Both the position numbers and the translations under genes were made by a program. Positions 56,343-64,000 of a stretch of 64,000 nucleotides of DNA are shown here, piece by piece. The notes below the pieces were generated by a model. The model did not search any database, was not told the DNA's origin, and worked only from the letters and a program-made list of their open reading frames with translations. The DNA comes from Lineus longissimus (Eukaryota; Nemertea; Pilidiophora; Heteronemertea; Lineidae). The stretch spans positions 15,190,001 through 15,254,000 of the forward strand of contig NC_088317.1 of assembly GCF_910592395.1 (NCBI RefSeq), in the 5' to 3' direction. How positions within the stretch are numbered: the first letter of the stretch is position 1; each line of letters opens with the position of its first letter.

Positions 56343-57649
56343 AGCTTTTTGAATCGCTTGCCTTCAGACCAGAGACCTTGATACTTAAGTGATAGCGTGT
56401 CACAGCTGTGTTCAGTTCACTTTAAGTGATTGCTATTGTAAAAAAACAGCACTCGTGATATAGACGTGCCATGACTCAATATGTGAAAGTATATATCCAT
56501 CTCTAGCATCTTGTCTGCTCCCCACTTCTCAAATAGTGTCATTGAGACCAGGATTAGCTGTTTAGACAAAGTCTGTGAATAGGAGAAAACATACACCTCA
56601 AAGGAGTCCCCAGTTACCACTATCTGTGATACAGTCAACAAGGTTCATGGCACTGAAGTCCTATTTGATTGTAGTCGGCAGCAACACCAGGTATTAAAGT
56701 GAAGTATTAAAGTGATGCAGCCAATTATTATTACCTGGTACTACATGTAGGTTGTTGTGAAAATATCAGGTCATTTTCCAAAATTGCGGTTTATTTCATT
56801 CAATATAATATTAGCTGTAAAGGGATAACCTGATCTGTATTGCTAGTATTGATTATTCTGTCAGGATTAACCAAGCTTTATTTCAGTTTCTAATTCTCTA
56901 TGATGGTAATATGATATTCCACTCTCATCCATAATGCAGAAACCAAGCTCGCAAATTTGCCATCAATGGCTACTTTTTGTGGCGATAGCTGAATTAATGA
57001 TATTCTGTTTGTTTTTGTCATTTCTGGATGATATTGCGCATTGGATTCCCCAGTCATGGGAATCCACTTGTAATTCTATTTTCATGTGAGTTTGGTTGCA
57101 TCTAGCATGTCTAGGGTCCCAGCATGATTGGATTTGATTGCACTTTGTCACAACACGTCAACAAATATGTAGCCTCTATATTTAGCCAGGTAATGATAGT
57201 TGAAGCACGTACTTTGACCCGCTGCAGTAATGGCAGCAACTTCTCAAAGGGGTATGCCATTCATATTTACTGGTGGTTTAGGAAAATAGAAATGCAGTTT
57301 TACACAATGCAGTAGAGCAGTTTTCGTGCTGAAACTTGTTATTATTAGTACATGTATTTGTATATTTGTCTTCACAACGGCAATGTCAACATTTGTATTC
57401 TGTAAGTATTTACAAAATTGAAAATTCGAATTCAATTACAAATTTCAAATTTTAACGAACAATGTAGGCCTTTTAGAACATGTAGAATTATGTGATATTC
57501 TGACACACCTTTTTTTGTACGCCAGTTGTCCTGATGTTTTGATCATGATAGTTGTTGATCTATATCACTGTTTCGTCCCCCCCCCCCCCGAGGGTTAATT
57601 GTGTCCTTTAAATATATGTATTATACTAACAAACTTGTTGTTGCCACAG

Positions 57650-57682
57650 TCTTGTTGAAGATGTCCTCCACCACTCCAACAG
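57650..57682 (+). CDS. Candidate 33-nt exon with ATG
   Basis: A consensus branch point (ATACTAAC), then AACTTGTTGTTGCCACAG acceptor, a 33-nt body TCTTGTTGAAG-ATGTCCTCC.. and donor GTAATC. It would start MSSTTPT then phase 1. It cannot follow myosin exon 25 directly, since phase 0 gives a stop. Gene unknown. Confidence 0.3.
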
Positions 57683-58019
57683 GTAATCATGTTATCTCAT
57701 ATTTTTGGACTCTTGTGGCCATTCATCCCAGCAGAAATATAAAGAAAATGTTACATTAATCCCCCAAGATTGCAGGAGAGATTTCTTACCATGTAAAGGT
57801 CAGCTTTGAACTAAAGTCTTATTCATCTCAAAGTAATTCTTTATAGATCATCTAGGCGTGTGCTCATAATCAGTTATGATATCTAGCATTTCTAGAGGGC
57901 TTCTTCGAATTGACAGAATGAACGGAATATGGTGGAACGTGTTGAAATTATGCTTAATTGTTGCTGAAAGTTTTCCAATTTGACGAATGTTGGAGGGAGA
58001 AGTAGCGGAAGATAATGGC

Positions 58020-58840
58020 AGATATCAGTACAACTAAGGTATGTGACTCTTTGGCCAAGAGGCCTGATACCTAATGCTGAACAGAATAGACTTCCAAGGC
58101 TTTTCACTCTGTGTGTATCTGTAGAAAGGCATCGGCAGTAACTTATCAAGTTCTTGCACAATGTTTTTGCAATCCACCAATAACTTGTCAACTTGTCCTA
58201 ATTGGTATCAAGAATTTAACTGATAATAGCTTATTGCTCAGGACAACTGGCGGGGGTTTGACTTTTTGTCCTGGACAGAATCAACTTTCAATTTTTTTAT
58301 ACTTCGTGTGTGTTTCTACGGCAAAGCACTCAGCAGTAAGTTATCAAGTACTTCAACAATTTTTGTGCAATCCACCAATAACTGGCCGATGTTTCACTCC
58401 AGATCAGTTGCCAGAATTCAACTGATAATAGCATATTGCTCAGTACAACTGGGGGTATGACTGACTGTTTGGCCTAGAAACCTGATTGCCTAATGCTGAA
58501 CAGAATCCACTTCAACATTTTCTACTTAAAAGTGTATCAATCTATAGAAATGCATTCAGCAGTAACTTATCAAGTACTTCTGCAAATTTTTTGTCATCCC
58601 TAATAACTTGCCATTGTCTCAATCCAGATTGGTAGCCAGAATTTACTGATAATGGCTGATTGCTCCGTACACCTGGGGGGTATGAGTTTTTAGCCTAGAA
58701 GCCCAACTGCCTGAACAAAATCAAGGTTTTCTACTTCAAAGTGTTCATCTGCAGAAAGGCATTGGCAGTAACTTATCGAGTATTTCCAATTTGTTGCCAT
58801 CCACCAATAACTAGTCGATGCCTCACACCTGATCGCTAGC
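58020..58840. repeat. About 210-bp tandem repeat, four diverged copies
   Basis: AGTAACTTATCAAGTACTTC, TGCAATCCACCAATAACT, AACTGATAATAGC.TATTGCTCA, CTGAACAGAATC recur at about 58137, 58338, 58559 and 58767. Confidence 0.85.
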
Positions 58841-59184
58841 CATACTTCAGTATGTGACTCATAACCCATACACTTAGAAATCAGGTAGAGTTACCAGTTT
58901 TCTTCCATGTTTCTCAAATCTAATCAATGTTACCGTCTGAAGGTCTGAGCTCCCAGAGCAGACATGGTAGAGAGAAGCTTCCTAGAGAGATGCTTCAAGA
59001 GCAAATCCTATGATAGTGAGAGTGTAATCAGGTTTCAGGGCCCTTATCTTAAAGTGGATATCACACGACCAGCGTTCTAGCCTACTTTACATTTTCATCG
59101 CCCGTGAAAGTGTAACTTATCCCGGTTTTCGTAGCATTAAGCGACTGCGGTATTACTCCCCCTTGATAGGATGCTGGTCTATCA

Positions 59185-59362
59185 CAGGTTAACTTCCCAG
59201 GCAAGCTTGGTGCCCATTTACTCCTGGGTGGAGAGAAGCAAGTGGGGTTAAGTGCCTTGCCCAAGGACACAAAGATGAAACAGTGTTGATCCGTCGGATT
59301 ATCGAACCTACAACCTCCTGATTATAAGTCTGGCGCTCTAACCACTCTGACACTGATTTTCC
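59185..59362 (-). mobile_element. tRNA-derived SINE (minus strand)
   Basis: Complement reads GTCAGAGTGGTTAGAGCGCC (A box) and GTAGGTTCGATAATCC (B box), then TTGTGTCCTTGGGCAAGGCA and CCACCCAGGAGTAAATGGGC. Body shared with 32935-33186. Confidence 0.68.
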
Positions 59363-60737
59363 AAGGGTGGGTTCAATTCCTTTATCAAGATACACTCTGT
59401 GGTAGTCTGTGTTGCAATATTATGCTCTTCTCAATTTTTACAAGAGCTGCTAATGGAAGGTAAATATCTCGCCCAACATATCAAGCAAAGTTATAACATG
59501 AGAACCATTTCCCTTTGCGATGTCTCCATTCTAAAGATCAACAACATTTCTTTATTGTTTGGCAAACCAATCAAACACTGAACCAGAGGGAAACATATCC
59601 TGTGTTCAATCGAACGCGTCACAGTTTCCAAGATAATTATTGGGAGAAAAAAGTAAAAATTTATTCCACGGATAAATCTTCTGCTCAATATTGGAGAATT
59701 ACTGCTTGGGTAGATTGATTTTCAAAGCATATTTTATCCATATTTTGTCGGAGGGATATTAGTGAGAGGTATATTACCTATTAAACCAGCCTAGTGAGGG
59801 CTAGATTTGGATAGGTTTTATATTCCACTTTCAAAACTGCAATATAACTGAATTTTGAAAAATCTTTATTTGGTAGAGGAGGGTCTGTTCTGTAACACAC
59901 GAAATATAGAGAAGAAAAAAATAACCAATTGCAGTTTTTTGTCAAAGCCTGTCCTTTTGAACACAGGTTAAAACCATTGACATATTCTTAACCCAGTACT
60001 CTCTATCTAAATCTTATCTCGTCCTTTCTCTTCTCTGCCCTGTCTCGATATCAGAAGTATCATCCTCAATCAGTGAGCGTCAAATTTTTTTTGTTCCGCC
60101 AAAGACAATTTCCCAATCACTTCTGTGTGTTTCAGTCCCTGTGATGAGCTGTTATACCCAGACAAGTGTCAACAAGTGCTCCTTTCTGATAGTCACAAAA
60201 TGCCATGAATGTAAATGGAAATGCCAGACGGGCTAATGAACTTGGAGGTTAAATTGCATTAGGTTTATCACGAATTATTCTAAAATACCTTGGTACCGTA
60301 AAGTCAACTTTTAAATGGAAAATGCATAAGCCTCGTTCTGAGAGTGGAGTGTTTTGGACACGCAACCAAGATGCTCTACCAAAGTTCCCTCGGGTTGCAC
60401 TAAAATGTGGAACCATGCACACAGCTCACTTCAGAAGTTTGAGGCTCTCAAAACACTGCTTCAAACACAAATCAGCCAAGGAAGCATCAACCACCCTAAG
60501 TTTTTTAATGAGCACTACACATATTTGCTGAGAAAAACGCTCCAAATAGCCCATTTGCGCGGATTTTAGCGTCACTTGAGCGAGCCGATCCGAACTTCCT
60601 ATACGGGCTGCCGTAACATAATGTAAACAACGGCGCTACCGGCGCTCCGGGCAGGCGATGGATGGAATTTGCCAAATTCGCACATATTCAAGTTATTTCG
60701 TGGCCTATCTTTTTAAGTTTGAGGTATTTTAGAATAG
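59363..60737. other. No recognised gene
   Basis: AT-rich; short ORFs at 59399-59718 and 60322-60569 show no family features. Confidence 0.4.
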
Positions 60738-60738
60738 A

Positions 60739-60907
60739 AATTGAACCCTCGGCTTCGGACCTTGGTTGAGTTACCAAGACACTCTCGGGTGGAGCTAAAA
60801 TTTCGTCCAAACCCTCGCCTGTCGGCTCGGGTTTGGACTGTATTTTAGCTCCACCCTCGAGTGTCTTGGTAACTCAACCAAGGTCCTCCGCCTCGGGTTC
60901 AATTCCT
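60739..60907. mobile_element. Inverted-repeat element, arms about 80 bp
   Basis: ATTGAACCCTCGGCTTCGGA...GGAGCTAAAAT and the complement ATTTTAGCTCCACCCTCGAG...GGGTTCAAT, separated by a smaller inner palindrome (CCAAACCCTCGCC/GGCTCGGGTTTGG). Confidence 0.8.
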
Positions 60908-60953
60908 TAAATAAAGACTAGTCGAGGACCAAATACTTTCTGCTCTCTGTCCG

Positions 60954-60974
60954 GGGGGGGGGGGGGGGGGGGGC
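60954..60974. repeat. Poly-G run
   Basis: Uninterrupted G tract of about 20 bp; length may be assembly-sensitive. Confidence 0.85.
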
Positions 60975-62065
60975 ATTAGATTACCATCTATAATCAAGAT
61001 TTTGACCAAATAGTGACCTATTGTCCTGGCTATGCCAAAAATCACTGCTCATATGCTAGCTTCTCGCCCCAGTCCCTCTGATAGCAAAGCTATTAACATG
61101 GCCATGGCCATACAGCCATTCTCGAAATGCTACCAATGTACTTATAGCATGCCAGACATGCTAACTGGCTATAAAGAGAGTAAATTGGATTGGGCAACAT
61201 TCACAATGAGCTCTGGAACATTTTGGCATGCAAGCTCGTGACGCCCGGTATAATCCTATATCTCAATTAGGAACTTATGGGAATTGAAAGATGCTCGGGA
61301 ACCAATCCGTGTCTGGTTCGGAAAATTCTATATCCGTTTTGAACGATCTTGGGCACTGTAAGGAATTTGATTCCGTCCAGTGGGGATTTTAACGACAATG
61401 GTAGCACTCGCAGAATCTGCTGGGTTCGTGGGGGTTACTGATTTTGTTTTGATACTGACGCCTTCTGGGTCTTATGGTGTTGGATTGTCTGCACTGCATC
61501 TTTGAAGGGGTACGCCGTTCGTAATTACTGGTGGTCCAGGAAAAAAAGAATTGCTGTTACACACAATGCCGTTGTATTGTGACAGTCCTCTCCATTTGCC
61601 CGATATGGACTATAGTCACCAAAACCCAGCAACCCTTCAGATAAAACACTTATTACAGCTTTGTGAGACTAGGGTATTCCAAATGACTGCTTTGGTTATG
61701 TAGTGCAGTAGCTTAGCATGATTTTCATATATGGTTTCAAGGGTGAAAATTGGAGTTATGTGAGTATTTGGCATCAAATGTCATGTTAACGAAATTTGGC
61801 TCTGGAAACTCGGGCTTTATGGGGTGGTCTGTGGAAACTCTGGCTCCAAAGGGTTAACTGTCCATTAGCATGATTATTCCAAAATAATGAGATAGAATAA
61901 AAAAATATAAATGTTGGTAACTTACGTAGCATATTTAACCAGATTCACCTGTAATTGTACCTTAATGAGCCGATGATGGTTATGTCCCGACTGAAATTAG
62001 CTTCATAATATTCACTGGGCACCATCCTTTTTATGAGAGGGTATTTTGCGCATTGCTGTCTTCTT

Positions 62066-62760
62066 TGGCGAGGGAGTGTTGCATGCATAGCTTCCTTCTT
62101 TGACGAGGGTGTTTTGCATGACCAGCTCATTGAGCTGCCTTCTTTGAGAGAGAATTCTGCACACATGACTGTCTTCTTTGACAAGGAGCGTTGTGCGCAT
62201 AGCTGTCTTATTTGACGAGGGGGTGTTGCAGGCATAGCTGTCTTCTTTGAAGAGGGAGTGTTGCAGGCATAGATATCTTCTTTGACGAGGGAGTGTTGCA
62301 TAGCTGTCTTTATTATGAGGGAGTGTTGCAGGCATAGCTGTCTTCTTTGACGAGGGGGTGTTGCAGGCATAGCTGTCTTCTTTGAAGAGGGAGTGTTGCA
62401 GGCATAGATATCTTCTTTGACGAGGGAGTGTTGCATAGCTGTCTTTATTATGAGGGGGTGTTGCAGGCATAGCTGTCTTCTTTGACGAGGGAGTGTTGCA
62501 GGCATAGATGTCTTCTTTGACGAGGGAGTGTTGCATAGCTGTCTTCTTTGACGAGGGAGTGTTGCAGGCATAGCTGTCTTCTTTGACGAGGGAGTGTTCC
62601 AGGCATAGCTGTCTTCTTTGACGAGGGAGTGTTGCAGGCATAGCTGTCTTCTTTGACGAGGGAGTGTTGCAGGCATAGCTGTCTTCTTTGACGAGGGAGT
62701 GTTGCAGGCATAGCTGTCTTCTTTGACAAGGGAGTGTTTCATGCATAGCTGCCTTCTTTG
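62066..62760. repeat. 35-bp minisatellite, about 19 copies
   Basis: TAGCTGTCTTCTTTGACGAG, GGAGTGTTGCAGGCA. 35 is not a multiple of 3, yet the minus strand has no stop in any frame across most of it, giving overlapping ORFs of 273, 260 and 93 codons. Some units are shortened (TAGCTGTCTTTATTATGAGG). Variant units at the edges. Confidence 0.93.
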
Positions 62761-63507
62761 ATGCATGAGGGTTCAACAGGGTGTTACAAACCAATGTCAG
62801 GAAGCAGAACTGTCACCAAAGACATGGTAACCACCATAGATTGGTAAAGAGAAGGTACCTTTAAGATGGGAACAGAGATCTCTCCCAGATGTCTTTCAAT
62901 CCGTATTAGAAAAACATGTGTTTGGGGGAATTAAGATAAAATCATAGAGCCAAGCATGAAATTATTCAATAAATAAATTTTCACCAGTGGCAAATTGCCA
63001 GTAAGTTAAACATTTCTGAAAGATCTGATTTTGAATTCTGATTAAGATTCTCAAATAAACGACAAAACAGCGAGGAAGTTATCAACATATCAACCGGGGC
63101 TTCCAGCAGTTTGATACTCTGAGCTGCTTGTACATTACATTTCAATCAGATCATCGATTTCCTTGCGATGGTGAGATTGGCGATTAGTACGCCTAATTTC
63201 CATATCGTAATCGACTCTAACACATCGTAATCATCATGCCGATGATCTCATCAACACAGGGTAGACACGCAACAGTCTGTTGGGGGTGATTCCTTGCAGC
63301 TAGCTGCTGGTGATCTGTGTGTACATCAACATGCAATATGCATACTCTAGACTCACCGATCTAAGACTGGTTCATTAATTTGAGGCATGACCACCCCCAG
63401 TACAATGTGCATTGAACAGGCCAAGATCCCTTCATACTGATTGACTCAAACTTATCGGTCTTCAGGTTGTGGAAAGTTGACAGTGGTTGGCAATGGGAAT
63501 GAACAGA

Positions 63508-63939
63508 TCACTTGTGACCTGACTCAGTGGTAATGGTGCGGTCGACTAATTTTCCTGTCCAGTAGCCAAGGACCGTTGGCAACAAATCTTCAATAAAAGA
63601 AGTCACATTAGTAGAAGATGAAATCCTTATGGGCCTGCCATTTTTAACTCTTGCTGTGAAATGGATGCAAAGGCAAATTGCATAACCATTCAACAAATTG
63701 GTGTTGACCACCCTTTGTCCATCCTGATTGAACAATGTTGAAGGACAGCGAATGACAACACGCTTGATAATAATATCTATCGGGGTTTGGCTTGCATATC
63801 CATAAAACGGTCTTGGATCGGTGGGTCGAGAGTATTGATATCGTAAAACCTCCCCATCAAGGTCTGTTGGGGGTGATTTATTCCGATATGTGAACATCAA
63901 CATTACATAATCATGATAATATAAAATATAATATTTCAT
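63508..63939 (-). CDS. Unrecognised 143-codon ORF
   Basis: Minus-strand frame with protein-like composition from PPTDLDGEVLRYQYSRPTDP to LPTVLGYWTGKLVDRTI. The first about 20 residues from the ATG are AT-rich (MKYYILYYHDY) and may be non-coding upstream sequence. No family is recognised. It may be an exon of a minus-strand gene or part of an old element. Confidence 0.3.
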   Translation of the reverse strand: MKYYILYYHDYVMLMFTYRNKSPPTDLDGEVLRYQYSRPTDPRPFYGYASQTPIDIIIKRVVIRCPSTLFNQDGQRVVNTNLLNGYAICLCIHFTARVKNGRPIRISSSTNVTSFIEDLLPTVLGYWTGKLVDRTITTESGHK

Positions 63940-64000
63940 GTTACGTTCGTGTTTTTGGGTTGGTTGATGCTGATGATCTCATGTTATGGGGAGACATTTT

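Larger units (their letters stand above)
41899..64000. other. Presumed long myosin intron and downstream region
   Basis: No segment reads as the expected motor end (GxTKVFLK), IQ motifs or tail. The 22 kb contains repeats and the few candidates listed separately. Either the next myosin exon is beyond the window or it is too diverged or short to see by eye. Confidence 0.6.

Overview
This is animal genomic DNA: GT-AG introns, metazoan-type 7SL RNA genes, CARD adaptor-like proteins, a spermidine/spermine acetyltransferase and an ankyrin-repeat myosin of the MYO16 type. Dense MITEs, tRNA-derived SINEs, a CR1/L2-like LINE, a piggyBac relic and many minisatellites point to a repeat-rich invertebrate (marine lophotrochozoan or non-vertebrate deuterostome). 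The sequence alone does not give the species.

Layout. (1) 1-5741 is a tandem array of six 7SL (SRP) RNA genes on +, in two unit types: short S (about 864 bp) and long L (about 1069 bp), ordered S-L-L-S-L-S. (2) 6439-11322 and 13852-15011 are two tandem paralogous two-exon genes on + for CARD-domain proteins of 237 and 226 aa. They share a Ser-rich motif and a Cys/His tail. (3) 16160-18670 on - is a complete five-exon SAT1-type diamine acetyltransferase (172 aa). Its first exon sits inside a 23-bp minisatellite. (4) 18.8-23.5 kb is intergenic and holds a 455-bp terminal-inverted-repeat element and a 5'-truncated LINE. (5) 23531-41898 on + carries 25 coding exons of a MYO16-like myosin. All phases agree, giving 1130 codons: N-terminal helix, RVxF-like PP1 motif, two ankyrin blocks, acidic linker and motor domain through most of the converter. 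The IQ and tail exons were not found and probably lie beyond 64 kb. (6) 41.9-64 kb is mostly repeats, with one attractive 33-nt exon candidate of unknown gene and an unrecognised 143-codon ORF on -.

The genes do not form an operon or a single pathway. CARD2 and SAT1 are tail to tail, and SAT1 and the myosin are head to head. The most notable observations are the 7SL array, the conserved tail of the CARD pair, canonical nucleotide-binding motifs in a MYO16-type motor, and the repeated presence, in five myosin introns, of decayed tandem copies of the neighbouring exon edge, including a P-loop copy and a minisatellite that copies a splice donor about ten times.

All exon joins were derived by hand from splice signals, reading phase and remembered family sequence. 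No database search or transcript data were available.
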